Origin: an uncultured Clostridia bacterium
GTDB lineage: Bacteria > Bacillota > Clostridia > Saccharofermentanales > Saccharofermentanaceae
Assembly: GCA_946403085.1 (NCBI GenBank)
Contig: CAMIYM010000012.1
Span: forward strand, 1-64,000
Direction of reading: 5' to 3'
Length of the DNA stretch: 64,000 nt
Part shown: piece by piece, positions 27,552-36,384 of the stretch
Numbering within the stretch: position 1 is the stretch's first letter
Layout: each line of letters begins with the position of its first letter
Notes under the pieces: generated by a model
What the model was told of the DNA's origin: nothing
Seen by the model: only the letters and a program-made list of their open reading frames with translations
Databases searched by the model: none
Program-made: the position numbers and the translations under genes

Positions 27552-28577
27552 TTGGCTCCGATCAAGCCGAACGAAAGATTATTAATGAAACACTTTAGTA
27601 TTAAAAAGACAGCTTCCCTGCTTCTTGCAGGACTCTTAACACTTGGCGCATGTGCCTGCAGTTCTGCAGGTGCGGCAGGTTCTAATGGCAAGCTCAAGAT
27701 CGTTACGACGATCTTCCCTGAATACGACTGGGTAAAGGAGATTGCCGGAGATAAGATCTCTGATATTGACCTTACCCTGCTTCTGGACAACGGCGTTGAT
27801 CTTCACAGCTACCAGCCGAATGCGCAGGACATCATCAAGATCTCTTCATGCGATGTTTTCGTATATGTCGGAGGCGAGTCAGACGAGTGGGTCGAAGATG
27901 CACTTAAGGAAGCAGTTAATAAGAATATGCAGGTGGTAAACCTCATGGAGACATTAGGTTCCGCAGTAAAGGAAGAGGAGACCGTCGAGGGCATGCAGGC
28001 TGAAGAAGAAGAGGGTGAAGGCCGCGATGAAGAAGAGAAAGAATACGATGAACACGTATGGCTCTCTTTGAAGAATGCCAAGGTCCTTGTTAACGGAATC
28101 GCTGATGCCATGGGCAAGGCAGACCCTTCTAACGCAGCAAGCTATAAGGCAAATGCCGAGAGCTATAACAATAAGCTCACCGAACTTGATTCACGTTATG
28201 AGACAACCATCAAATCCGCCGGAAAGAATACTGTCCTTTTCGCTGACAGGTTCCCTTTCAGATACCTGACAGACGATTACGGCCTCAAGTACTATGCGGC
28301 TTTCGCAGGATGCTCTGCCGAGTCAGAAGCAAGCTTTGAGACGATCGTATTCCTTTCAGGCAAGCTCGATGAATTAGGTCTTAAGACGGTTCTTGTCATC
28401 GACAGATCAGACAAGAAAGTTGCAACAACTGTCGTTAACAACACCAAGTCAAAGGATCAGGAGATACTCATGATGGACTCACTCCAGAGTGCTTCATCTT
28501 CTGATTCAGCCAAGGGTGTATCATATATCTCTGTAATGGAAAAAAACCTGGAGGTGCTTTCCAAAGCGCTCGCATAA
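27552..28577 (+). CDS. Zinc/manganese ABC transporter substrate-binding lipoprotein
   Basis: This is a cluster A-I (ZnuA/AdcA-type) metal-binding lipoprotein (341 residues from the TTG). The lipobox is LGAC (Cys34). IVTTIFPEYDWVKEI, DLHSYQP (first metal His) and DEHVWLS (second His) are typical. The loop before the second His is very acidic (Glu-rich) instead of His-rich. In place of the usual third-ligand His, the sequence reads FADRFPFRYL, as in several clostridial homologues. It collects metal ions for the ATPase and permease that follow. Two starts compete: TTG at 27552 with AAGGA five bases upstream, and ATG at 27585 with no good site. I prefer TTG but am not certain. Confidence 0.9.
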   Translation: MAPIKPNERLLMKHFSIKKTASLLLAGLLTLGACACSSAGAAGSNGKLKIVTTIFPEYDWVKEIAGDKISDIDLTLLLDNGVDLHSYQPNAQDIIKISSCDVFVYVGGESDEWVEDALKEAVNKNMQVVNLMETLGSAVKEEETVEGMQAEEEEGEGRDEEEKEYDEHVWLSLKNAKVLVNGIADAMGKADPSNAASYKANAESYNNKLTELDSRYETTIKSAGKNTVLFADRFPFRYLTDDYGLKYYAAFAGCSAESEASFETIVFLSGKLDELGLKTVLVIDRSDKKVATTVVNNTKSKDQEILMMDSLQSASSSDSAKGVSYISVMEKNLEVLSKALA

Positions 28578-28580
28578 AAG

Positions 28581-29288
28581 ATGGAACAGCTGATCTGCAA
28601 AAATCTTAAACTCGGTTACGAGGACATCACTCTCACTGAAGACTTGAGCTTCAGCGTCGAAAAGGGTGACTATCTCTGTATCGTCGGCGAGAACGGCGCG
28701 GGTAAGTCCACGCTCATGAAGACTCTCTTAAGACTTCAAAAGCCTCTTGCCGGAACTATCGAGTACAAAGATGGCCTCACGGCTTCGAAGATCGGTTATC
28801 TTCCCCAGCAGACAGTCATTCAGAAAGACTTCCCTGCATCTGTATATGAGGTCGTCCTCTCAGGATGCCAGAACAGTCTTGGACTGCATCTTTTCTATTC
28901 CAGGGAAGCGAAAAAGAGAGCCCTCGATAACATGGTCCGCTTAGGTATAAGCGATCTCGCGAAAAGATGTTACCGTGACTTATCGGGCGGACAGCAGCAG
29001 CGTGTGCTTCTTGCGCGCGCCCTCTGCGCCACAGAGAAGATGCTCCTTCTGGATGAGCCCGTGGCAGGCCTCGATCCGCTTGTTACAAACGAGATGTATG
29101 AACTCATCGAGAAGCTCAATGATGAGGGCATCACGGTCATCATGATATCGCACGATATCGCATGCTCTGTTAAGTATGCAAAGCACGTTCTTCATATAGG
29201 CAATGACTTCTTTTTTGGCACCATCGAAGACTACAGAAAGTCACCTGCCGGAAGCAAATATCTGGAGGGAGGTCATCACCATCATTAA
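28581..29288 (+). CDS. Zinc/manganese ABC transporter ATPase
   Basis: This is the ATP-binding subunit (235 residues) of the metal importer. Walker A GENGAGKST, the Q-loop LPQQ, signature LSGGQQQR and Walker B LLLDEP are intact, and the H-loop is in MISHD. The protein ends in a run of four histidines, a feature also found in some other metal-import ATPases and possibly a metal-sensing or buffering tail. It starts three bases after the binding-protein stop codon. Its 3' end overlaps the ribosome binding site of the permease. Confidence 0.95.
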   Translation: MEQLICKNLKLGYEDITLTEDLSFSVEKGDYLCIVGENGAGKSTLMKTLLRLQKPLAGTIEYKDGLTASKIGYLPQQTVIQKDFPASVYEVVLSGCQNSLGLHLFYSREAKKRALDNMVRLGISDLAKRCYRDLSGGQQQRVLLARALCATEKMLLLDEPVAGLDPLVTNEMYELIEKLNDEGITVIMISHDIACSVKYAKHVLHIGNDFFFGTIEDYRKSPAGSKYLEGGHHHH

Positions 29289-29292
29289 TACG

Positions 29293-30117
29293 TTGATCAC
29301 ATACCTCACGGATTATCCGTTCGTAAGATACGCGCTTATCGTAGGCGTGCTTATAGCACTCTGCTCTTCACTTCTTGGAGTTATCCTCGTACTTAAGAGA
29401 TTCTCTTATATCGGTGACGGCTTGTCACACGTCGCATTTGGAGCGATGGCTATAGCAGCTGTTGTTGGTCTTACCGACAACATGTTACTAACGCTTCCCA
29501 TTACGATCGTTTGCGCTATCCTTCTTCTCTGGACCGGCCAGAATGCGAAGATCAAAGGTGATGCAGCTATAGCTATGATATCTGTCGGTGCGCTTGCCGT
29601 CGGTTATCTACTCATGAATCTTTTCCCGACGTCATCAAATATATCAGGCGATGTCTGCTCCACACTTTTCGGCTCGGCAAAGATCCTTACGCTGACCAAA
29701 TCTGAAGTGGTCTTAAGCATCGTATTGTCGGTAATTGTGGTTATATTGTTCATCGCTTTCTATAACCGCTTTTTCGCTGTGACATTTGACGAGAATTTTG
29801 CAAGAGCTGTCGGTACAAAAGCAAATCTACTGAACCTTCTCATCGCGACCGTGATTGCAGTCATTATCGTTCTTGCAATGAATCTTGTCGGATCACTCCT
29901 CGTATCCGCGCTCGTTATCTTCCCTGCCCTTTCAGCAATGAGGATCTTCAAGAGCTTTAAGTCAGTAACGATCTGCTCGGCAGTTATTTCCGTCTTCTGC
30001 GCTTTGACCGGAATAATCCTCTCGATCCTTTGGGGAACACCTACAGGATCAACGATAGTTATTACGGATATCGCCGCATTCGTAATCTGCTCTGTAACAG
30101 GAAAGATCAGAAACTGA
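29293..30117 (+). CDS. Zinc/manganese ABC transporter permease
   Basis: This is the ZnuB/ABC-3 type permease with about eight helices. FSYIGDGLSHVAFGAMA near the N-terminus and the GSLLVSALVIFPALSA loop (contact to the ATPase) are hallmarks. The true start is unclear. GGAGGGAGG at 29264-29272 is excellent, but the codons at normal distance are ATC and ATT (29281, 29284). The first ordinary start codon is TTG at 29293, 20 bases away. An ATG at 29203 lies deep inside the ATPase gene and lacks a ribosome binding site. Homologues begin close to 29293. It is convergent with nudC, with only three bases between stop codons and no visible terminator. Confidence 0.92.
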   Translation: MITYLTDYPFVRYALIVGVLIALCSSLLGVILVLKRFSYIGDGLSHVAFGAMAIAAVVGLTDNMLLTLPITIVCAILLLWTGQNAKIKGDAAIAMISVGALAVGYLLMNLFPTSSNISGDVCSTLFGSAKILTLTKSEVVLSIVLSVIVVILFIAFYNRFFAVTFDENFARAVGTKANLLNLLIATVIAVIIVLAMNLVGSLLVSALVIFPALSAMRIFKSFKSVTICSAVISVFCALTGIILSILWGTPTGSTIVITDIAAFVICSVTGKIRN

Positions 30118-30120
30118 CTC

Positions 30121-30945
30121 TCAGATCCTGCCCTCTTTGAACATCGTCATCATCTCGTTCGTAAGACTGTAATCGTCGGGCTGGAGCTCGACATCTTCCC
30201 TTGAACGCCACTCTGCGACCTTGAGTTCACCTTCATCCATACGGATAGTATCGTCACCGTCGACATCGCAGTAGAAACCTACAAGTATGTCATCGACGAT
30301 GCCCCATGGCTGGGACTTATAGTAGCGGATATTCTTGACCTTAAGTCCGGTCTCCTCCATCGCTTCACGTGCAACTGTCTCTTCCAGTGTCTCACCGATC
30401 TCGGTAAATCCTGCCACGAGCGCGTAGTGTGCAAAGCCTGTCTTATACTGTGTCACAAGGATCTTGTCGCCGTTCGTGATTCCGACTATTACTGCAGGCA
30501 CGATCCTCGGGTAGATCACATTGCCGCATTCACATCTGAGAGCTCGTTCTTTGGTATCTATAGAAGTCTTTCTGCCGCACCATCCGCAGTACTTGTTGCC
30601 TCTGTACCAGTTGGCAAGCTGGAGGGCTGTATAAGCAAGGAATACCCTGTATTTCTCTGCCGTGCCCATGCGTCTGAAAGTGCGAACGCTAATGAACTCA
30701 TAGCCATCCGGAAGCTTCATGCTCTCATCGCCTGCATCCAAGTAGAAATAGTTCTCTTCATCAAGCGAAAAGAGGTAAATAAGCTTATCCGTTATGTCTT
30801 CCGGGAATTCATCTGAACTAGGGAAAAGGTCGCCCTTTACGAGGACGTCCTGTTTCCTGAATGCAATGACCGGGCTTTTGGCCGCAGGTCTTCTGTCCGG
30901 ATAATAATGATTATCCAGCTTATGGGGATATATATCCTGGATCAT
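30121..30945 (-). CDS. nudC: NAD+ diphosphatase (NudC family)
   Basis: This is a Nudix hydrolase of the NudC type (274 residues). It has an N-terminal domain, a zinc ribbon (CGWCG and CECG, about 125-150) and a Nudix domain. The Nudix box reads GFTEIGETLEETVAREAMEETG. The NudC-specific SQPW is present in YYKSQPWG. Such enzymes cleave NADH or NAD+ to NMN(H) and AMP, and in E. coli also remove NAD caps from RNA. Length is close to the E. coli protein (257). No other NAD genes are nearby. It is the last of four minus-strand genes, and its stop codon almost touches that of the metal permease. Confidence 0.9.
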   Translation of the reverse strand: MIQDIYPHKLDNHYYPDRRPAAKSPVIAFRKQDVLVKGDLFPSSDEFPEDITDKLIYLFSLDEENYFYLDAGDESMKLPDGYEFISVRTFRRMGTAEKYRVFLAYTALQLANWYRGNKYCGWCGRKTSIDTKERALRCECGNVIYPRIVPAVIVGITNGDKILVTQYKTGFAHYALVAGFTEIGETLEETVAREAMEETGLKVKNIRYYKSQPWGIVDDILVGFYCDVDGDDTIRMDEGELKVAEWRSREDVELQPDDYSLTNEMMTMFKEGRI

Positions 30946-30953
30946 GTTATTCC

Positions 30954-31361
30954 TTAGAAGTTAAAAGTCTCAGGTGCAGCTGTAAATGAGCTGAATGTGG
31001 CTGTGGCATCCTTGAAGTAGAGGACCTGTGTGTTGTCATCATCAGGACTGTACATAGCCTTGAGCTGAGGCATCTTCTCGAGCATGGCAACCTTAACATC
31101 TCTTGAGTCATCATTGATGAGCTCGCCTGATACGCGGAGCCATGTTCCTGTGCCGCCGTCAAAAGCACAGATCTCAGCCTTGGGGTTAGCCGCAAGCTGC
31201 TTTGAAACGGGCTTAACCTTGCCTGTCTGGATATAGAGCTTGTCGCCATAGACAAGAGCTGTACCAAAAGGTCTTACTCTCGGCTGGTCGCCCTCAACGG
31301 TTGCCAGATAATATGTCTGCGTCTTGTCCAAAAATTCGCAAACTTTCTCGATGCCTTCCAT
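30954..31361 (-). CDS. Pyridoxamine 5'-phosphate oxidase-like flavin-binding protein
   Basis: This is a small split-barrel protein (135 residues) of the PNPOx-like family. The pattern TYYLATVEGDQPRVRPFG, then a strand pair ending in QTGKVKPVSKQL and NPKAEIC, is the FMN-binding signature. These proteins usually bind FMN or F420 and reduce small molecules or quench flavins. Substrate is unknown. AAAGGAATTAC precedes the ATG. It lies eight bases before nudC on the same strand, so the pair is probably co-transcribed. Confidence 0.85.
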   Translation of the reverse strand: MEGIEKVCEFLDKTQTYYLATVEGDQPRVRPFGTALVYGDKLYIQTGKVKPVSKQLAANPKAEICAFDGGTGTWLRVSGELINDDSRDVKVAMLEKMPQLKAMYSPDDDNTQVLYFKDATATFSSFTAAPETFNF

Positions 31362-31414
31362 ATTTGTAATTCCTTTCCAATATGTTCTTTGCTGATAATT
31401 ATATCAGAGTGCCG

Positions 31415-31717
31415 TTATACCTCGTAATCGAAGCTGCTCCTTACCTTTACAAACGGTCTTACCTTTGTGGTCGCGACCTCAACATGCAGAGGATTAGAAG
31501 AGTAGTTCTTCAATGCCTCTTCACTCTCGAAAAGTGAATCGAGCATCGCGTCACCTGATGAGCTTGCGAGCTTATCCGTGTTTACCTTGATCTCGATCAG
31601 GCCCGGAATCTTTCCCTGAAGTCCTTCAAGACCTCCTTTGATGCCCTCTTTGATCTTCTTTTTATCATCTTCACCGAACTCATCTTTAAGAGTCCAAACT
31701 ATTACATGTCTGACCAT
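31415..31717 (-). CDS. Dabb-family (stress-responsive A/B barrel) protein
   Basis: This protein has 100 residues, a single dimeric alpha/beta barrel domain. MVRHVIVWTLKDE at the N-terminus with HIVxW-type spacing and the EEALKNYSSNPLHVEV segment are typical of Dabb proteins. The family includes plant stress proteins and many bacterial members without known activity. AGGAGA precedes the ATG. It is 23 bases after the sugar-binding lipoprotein gene on the same strand. Confidence 0.85.
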   Translation of the reverse strand: MVRHVIVWTLKDEFGEDDKKKIKEGIKGGLEGLQGKIPGLIEIKVNTDKLASSSGDAMLDSLFESEEALKNYSSNPLHVEVATTKVRPFVKVRSSFDYEV

Positions 31718-31740
31718 TTTTTCTCCTGACCGTTCTTATC

Positions 31741-33300
31741 TCAGCTCAGCTGATCTTCTGTGTAATATCCGCTGTTGATAAGGATAGTCTTATAATTATC
31801 TTTATCAACGAATACAGGTTGACAGCAGTATGTTGGAACGACTTTTTTGTTGTTATTGAATGTAGTCGTATCATTAACATCTACATTCTTGTCCTGAATG
31901 ATCTGGATAGCCATTTTGGCTGTCTGTACTGCAAGCGTTCTGGTATCTTTGAAGACTGACATAGCCTGCTTTCCGGCAATGATGTTCTTAACATTAGAAA
32001 TATCGCAGTCCTGACCTGTAATGACCGGATACGTTCCCTTGTAAAGAGCAGCAAGCGCATTGGCAACACCCAAAGCAGTTGAGTCGTTAGAGCAAAGCCA
32101 TGCATCGATGTTCTTGCCATCCGAATAATAGGATGCGATGATGTTTTCTGCTCTTGCCTGAGCAGTTTCTGTCCTCCAGGCACCTGTGGCTACCTGTTCA
32201 AATGTAGTCTGCCCGGACACAACAACAAGTCTGCCGGAATCAATATAGGGCTTAAGTACATCCATTGCTCCCTGATAGAAGAAAGCGGCATTGTTATCAC
32301 TCGGATCGCCTGCAGTTATCTCAATATTAAAGGGGCCTTTACCTTCACCAAGACCGAGCGCCTTTACTATATATTCGCCTTGCAGCCTGCCTACTTCGAA
32401 ATTATCGAATGTTACGTAATAATCGACATTTTCCGTATCATGGATCAACCGGTCATAGGCAATTATCTTTATCCCCTTACTTGCGGCAAGCTTAAGAACA
32501 GAGTTAAGGGAAGAGCTCTCGATCGGGGCGACAATTATGACACTGCATCCGGAATTGATCATATTGGTGATCTGGGCTATCTGAGTCTCGACGCGGTTAT
32601 TCGCATACTGAAGATCTGTCTCCAAACCGGCTTCTTCGATCTTCTTCAATAATGTGTCGCCGTCATGCTTCCATCTCATAAGATCTTTTGTAGGCATTGA
32701 TATACCCACCTTGGCAAGACCGCTTGAGCTGCCTGATGAGCCGGTCGGATCTATGTCAGGTTCTGTCGTTGTCGGAGTTGTTCCTGAAGCTCTGAAGTCT
32801 CTTACTATGTCTTCAAGGAAGCTCTTGAATTTGGAATCAGATTTCTTGGATATGAGCCAGTCACCGTCCTTAAGAACAAGCTTAAACTCGATCTTCTTGG
32901 TCTTAAGGTCATCTTCATCGGAAGCCTCTATTGCATTTTTAAGAGCATCGACACCACTGTCGGTGACTTTGCTTGAGATCTCATCGAGATCGGGATATTT
33001 GAACTCAACAGTGAGACTTCCCTCATCTTTACCGGGCTTCGGGTCAGTGATCTCATAAGCGGATTTGCTCATTACGATCGTAAGAAGATCGAGCTGTGCA
33101 GATCCGAGGTTGTCGAATCCCGCCTCATTCTTTGCATCGACAAGTTTCTTAGCAGGTTTTCCTGCGAGCACTTTCGACAGATAAGAATCAACTGCATCCG
33201 TCATAGCTTCTTTTGCCTTTGAGCCTCCGGCAGCGCATCCCGTCGCCGTAAGCATCAGTCCTGCTGCCATAAATGCAGCTATCGTCTTAATAAATCTCAT
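31741..33300 (-). CDS. Sugar-binding lipoprotein with extra N-terminal domain
   Basis: This is a lipoprotein (519 residues; lipobox ATGC, Cys22). Residues 25-175 form an extra domain of mixed alpha/beta type with no name that I know (VDSYLSKVL, DGDWLISKKSDSKF), resembling an NTF2-like or DUF4878-like lipoprotein unit. A Pro/Ser/Thr linker follows. Residues 195-519 are a periplasmic binding protein of the ribose/xylose class (KVGISMPTKDLMRW, VIIVAPIESSSL, YDRLI, ITGQDCDISNVKNI). The last part matches ChvE/XylF-type sugar proteins. No ABC ATPase or permease lies next to it, so it may serve a distant transporter or act as a sensor. It is divergent from tetR, with the tetR operator between the two. 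Confidence 0.82.
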   Translation of the reverse strand: MRFIKTIAAFMAAGLMLTATGCAAGGSKAKEAMTDAVDSYLSKVLAGKPAKKLVDAKNEAGFDNLGSAQLDLLTIVMSKSAYEITDPKPGKDEGSLTVEFKYPDLDEISSKVTDSGVDALKNAIEASDEDDLKTKKIEFKLVLKDGDWLISKKSDSKFKSFLEDIVRDFRASGTTPTTTEPDIDPTGSSGSSSGLAKVGISMPTKDLMRWKHDGDTLLKKIEEAGLETDLQYANNRVETQIAQITNMINSGCSVIIVAPIESSSLNSVLKLAASKGIKIIAYDRLIHDTENVDYYVTFDNFEVGRLQGEYIVKALGLGEGKGPFNIEITAGDPSDNNAAFFYQGAMDVLKPYIDSGRLVVVSGQTTFEQVATGAWRTETAQARAENIIASYYSDGKNIDAWLCSNDSTALGVANALAALYKGTYPVITGQDCDISNVKNIIAGKQAMSVFKDTRTLAVQTAKMAIQIIQDKNVDVNDTTTFNNNKKVVPTYCCQPVFVDKDNYKTILINSGYYTEDQLS

Positions 33301-33387
33301 GTATAAGGCCTCCTATTTATCCGGAAACTTGTATTGACCTGACACTAACAATTCCGATTATAACATCAGGCAGGAGTAATTGATGAG

Positions 33388-33416
33388 TTGCAGAACGCGA
33401 TTCCGTATGTTATCCT
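33388..33416 (+). promoter_or_regulatory. Promoter of the tetR-kinase operon
   Basis: TTGCAG (33388-33393) and TATCCT (33411-33416) are 17 bases apart. Transcription would begin at about 33423, inside the palindrome that follows. Confidence 0.55.
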
Positions 33417-33419
33417 TTC

Positions 33420-33435
33420 ATTGAACGCGTTCAAT
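33420..33435. promoter_or_regulatory. Probable TetR operator, 16-bp perfect palindrome
   Basis: ATTGAACGCGTTCAAT is a perfect palindrome covering the predicted transcription start, 16 bases before the tetR start codon. A TetR-family dimer bound here would repress its own gene and the kinase behind it. It is also 120 bases upstream of the divergent sugar-binding lipoprotein. Confidence 0.75.
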
Positions 33436-33451
33436 AATGTGAGGCCACAGT

Positions 33452-34027
33452 ATGCAAAAAGACGAGAAACTCAATATTACCAAGGAAAAACTGATCGATG
33501 CCACGTTCGCTCTGATGGAGGAATTAGACGATCCGCTTAATGTCACATCAAGGCAGATCGCTGACCGTGCCGGTGCCAAACCATCCATGATCAACTATTG
33601 CTTTGGCTCGAGAGAGAACCTCATTTACCAGACTTTCCAGAAGCAGTATCTGTCTTTCCTGAAAGAGAAGGATGTCGAGAAGATCCTCTCGTCTGACCTG
33701 TCTCCGAAAGATCTTCTTAAGAAGCTTCACTTCATCGTCGCGAAATGTCTTGTCGATAATCCGAAGTTCACCAAAGCGATCTCAGGTTTTGTTCTCTTCA
33801 GCAGAGACCTGTCACAGGAGTCGTTCAGCTTTCCGTATGTTAAGAAGCATTACGCAGGAAAAAAGACCGATAAGGAATGCCGCCTGATAGCTTATGAATT
33901 ATCCTCGATGATGCAGCTTATCATTTACCGTAAAGAAGACATTAAAGCTTCATTCGGGATCGACCTCGATAAGGATAAAGAACTTAAAAAATACATCGAT
34001 ATGAGGGTCGACCTCCTGCTTGCATGA
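33452..34027 (+). CDS. TetR-family transcriptional regulator
   Basis: This is a TetR-family regulator (191 residues). The N-terminal helix-turn-helix is at about residues 25-60: VTSRQIADRAGAKPSMINYCFGSRENLIYQTF reads as the two helices with the conserved tyrosine-x-F and KxxL-type end. The C-terminal ligand domain is not informative. GAGG precedes the ATG. Its stop codon overlaps the start of the downstream kinase gene by four bases (ATGA), so the two are translationally coupled and it is likely to regulate that gene in response to a small molecule. Confidence 0.9.
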   Translation: MQKDEKLNITKEKLIDATFALMEELDDPLNVTSRQIADRAGAKPSMINYCFGSRENLIYQTFQKQYLSFLKEKDVEKILSSDLSPKDLLKKLHFIVAKCLVDNPKFTKAISGFVLFSRDLSQESFSFPYVKKHYAGKKTDKECRLIAYELSSMMQLIIYRKEDIKASFGIDLDKDKELKKYIDMRVDLLLA

Positions 34028-36351
34028 TCATGAAATACATTTTTGACTTAAGATCCATCCCATCTTCAGAGCTCGAAAAGTGCGGCGGCAAAGCATCGTC
34101 GCTGTCTCTGATGATGCAGAACTTCAAGATGAATATTCCTTCCGGCTACGTTATCAACGCGGATGCTTTCCGGGACGGAAAAATGACAGATGAAGCAAAC
34201 ACGGAACTGGGTGAGACGATCGCTAAGTTAGACCGCCTTAAGACATATGCGGTAAGGTCTTCAGCGATCGGCGAAGACGGCGCGGGGAACTCCTTTGCCG
34301 GCCAGTATGAGACCATAACGGACGTCTGGGTCCCGGGCATAAGGGATGCAGTTAATAAAGTCGCATCCTCTGCCAATAACGTCCGCGTCGAAAACTACAA
34401 AGCACAAAATGACATTGCGGCGGAAGGAATAGGCGTCGTGATCCAGGAGTTCATTAAGGCTGATTATGCAGGCGTCATATTCACCTCCGATATCATCACA
34501 GGCAAAGACGATAAGCTGATCGGCAACTATGTTCACGGCGAAGGCGAGAAGCTCGTGTCAGGAACAGAGAATGCCGAAGAGTTTAAGATCGGTGCTCTGG
34601 AATACTCTTACGAAGGTAATCCCGAGCTTGCCCCTTACGCAAAAACTCTGCGTAAATATTGCATTGCCATACGCTTTTTCTACGGTGTTCCGATGGATAT
34701 CGAGTGGGCCGTGAGCAGAGGGAAAGTCTATATCCTCCAGGCACGCCCCATCACGACATTAAGAAGACTCTCCGTAAAAGATTACGACATCAACGGCACA
34801 CGCTCAGGATATAAACTCCTTACGAAGACCAACGTGGGCGAGATCTTCATGAACCCGGTAAGCCCCATGACTTTCAGCGTCCTGGAGAAGATCAATGAAT
34901 TCCTGGGACTTCCCGAGTGGCTCGACAACATAAACGGCCAGGCTTACATGAACGTATCTGTCGTATGTTCGCTCATCGTAAGCGTTTTCGGAAAGACAAG
35001 AGAACAGGCTTATGACATAGTAAGAGATCTTGTCGGCGAGATCCCTGAAGGCGTAGAGATACCGGTCTCACCTTTCGACAAAAAGGCATTCAGGAAGAAT
35101 CTGTGGAACCTTCTCTTCCCTAAGAACAAGTCGAAGCTTACGAAGAAGCAGAAGCACGAGATGGTACAAAATCTGCATAACATCTCGGAAGAACTGATCG
35201 GACAGATAAAGAAGATCTCTTCCGGCAGTGAGCTGATGAGGTTTTGGGATGAAGTGCTGCAGCCCGGACTTAATGACGGACTCGCATCAATACTTGCCGA
35301 GAGCGGTACATCTCTCGTGCCCCTTTTCTCTCTCCGCAAAAAGATCGCGGGGATCGCAGGCGAAGATATGGCAGAGCGCCTCTGCACAGGCTGTGTCGGC
35401 ATTATCGACTGCATGAAGCCTACTCTTCTTCTGGATGATGTCGCTTCAGGCAAGATGTCACGCGAGGAGTATATCAGGACATGCGGCCACCGTTTTGCTG
35501 ATGAGATGGAGCTCATGGCACCGCGCCCTTACGAGGATCCGTCTTATATCGACAGGCTCCTTGAAGACCGCGCAAAGAGCGGCACTGACCTCCATAAGAT
35601 GCAGGAGCGCCAGACGGAGTCTTATGGTGAAGCCCTCGCCGAATTCAAAGCGAAATACCCTTCAAAGAGCAGATGGATCGATAAGGAGATCGGTAAATTC
35701 ATAAAGGCTAATGCTTTTCGCGAAGATATAAGGAGCAAGGGAGTGCGCATATTCTGCGTATTCAGGGAATTCTGCCTTAAGGCCGGCGAATTGAACGGCC
35801 TTGGAAATGACATCTTCATGCTCGGATATAAGGAGATGTTCTCCCTTTTGAAGGGCGATGATCACGCTGTGGCATTCATCCCTGCAAGGAAGAAAAACTT
35901 CGAAAGATATCTTACATATCCTGCCTTCCCCGGCCTTGTCATCGGAAGGTTCGATCCGGACACCTGGCTCTCAGATCCTGACAGAAGATACGATGTCTTC
36001 ATATGCGGACGCGAGAATGGGAAGGACGTAAATGCCGACGTCAAAGGCTTCGCAGGCGCTGCGGGCGTTGTTACCGGAACTGTCAGAGTGGTCGAAAATG
36101 TCGAAGATATCGGTGAGATAAAAGAGGGCGAGATCCTCGTGACGCGTGCCACAAATATCGGCTGGACAGTCGCATTCCACAAGGTGTCTGCGATAGTTAC
36201 GGACATCGGCGCGCCCTTATCGCACGCAGCGATCGTCGCCAGGGAATTCGGCATCCCCGCAGTTGTCGGATGCCGCAATGCGACAACCGTTCTTAAGACG
36301 GGCGATATAGTAACCGTTGACGGTGGAAGGGGAACTGTTACCAGATCCTAA
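34024..36351 (+). CDS. Rifampin phosphotransferase / PEP synthase-like kinase
   Basis: This is a pyruvate-phosphate-dikinase superfamily kinase (775 residues). Residues 1-245 are an ATP-grasp domain (GGKASSLSLM, AVRSSAIGEDG, SFAGQYET, QARPITTL). Residues 250-690 are a large helical middle part with CGHRFADEMELMAPRPYED, which matches the HRxxxExEL-xxPR signature of rifampin phosphotransferases. Residues 695-775 are the swivelling phosphohistidine domain with catalytic His in LSHAAIVARE. Rifampin phosphotransferases use ATP to phosphorylate the drug, releasing AMP and phosphate. At 775 residues it is somewhat shorter than the 860-residue drug-modifying enzymes, so the target may be another molecule. 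Coupled to tetR. Confidence 0.78.
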   Translation: MIMKYIFDLRSIPSSELEKCGGKASSLSLMMQNFKMNIPSGYVINADAFRDGKMTDEANTELGETIAKLDRLKTYAVRSSAIGEDGAGNSFAGQYETITDVWVPGIRDAVNKVASSANNVRVENYKAQNDIAAEGIGVVIQEFIKADYAGVIFTSDIITGKDDKLIGNYVHGEGEKLVSGTENAEEFKIGALEYSYEGNPELAPYAKTLRKYCIAIRFFYGVPMDIEWAVSRGKVYILQARPITTLRRLSVKDYDINGTRSGYKLLTKTNVGEIFMNPVSPMTFSVLEKINEFLGLPEWLDNINGQAYMNVSVVCSLIVSVFGKTREQAYDIVRDLVGEIPEGVEIPVSPFDKKAFRKNLWNLLFPKNKSKLTKKQKHEMVQNLHNISEELIGQIKKISSGSELMRFWDEVLQPGLNDGLASILAESGTSLVPLFSLRKKIAGIAGEDMAERLCTGCVGIIDCMKPTLLLDDVASGKMSREEYIRTCGHRFADEMELMAPRPYEDPSYIDRLLEDRAKSGTDLHKMQERQTESYGEALAEFKAKYPSKSRWIDKEIGKFIKANAFREDIRSKGVRIFCVFREFCLKAGELNGLGNDIFMLGYKEMFSLLKGDDHAVAFIPARKKNFERYLTYPAFPGLVIGRFDPDTWLSDPDRRYDVFICGRENGKDVNADVKGFAGAAGVVTGTVRVVENVEDIGEIKEGEILVTRATNIGWTVAFHKVSAIVTDIGAPLSHAAIVAREFGIPAVVGCRNATTVLKTGDIVTVDGGRGTVTRS

Positions 36352-36384
36352 CCCGTAAACGCGGGCATATCCCTTATCCTGACT

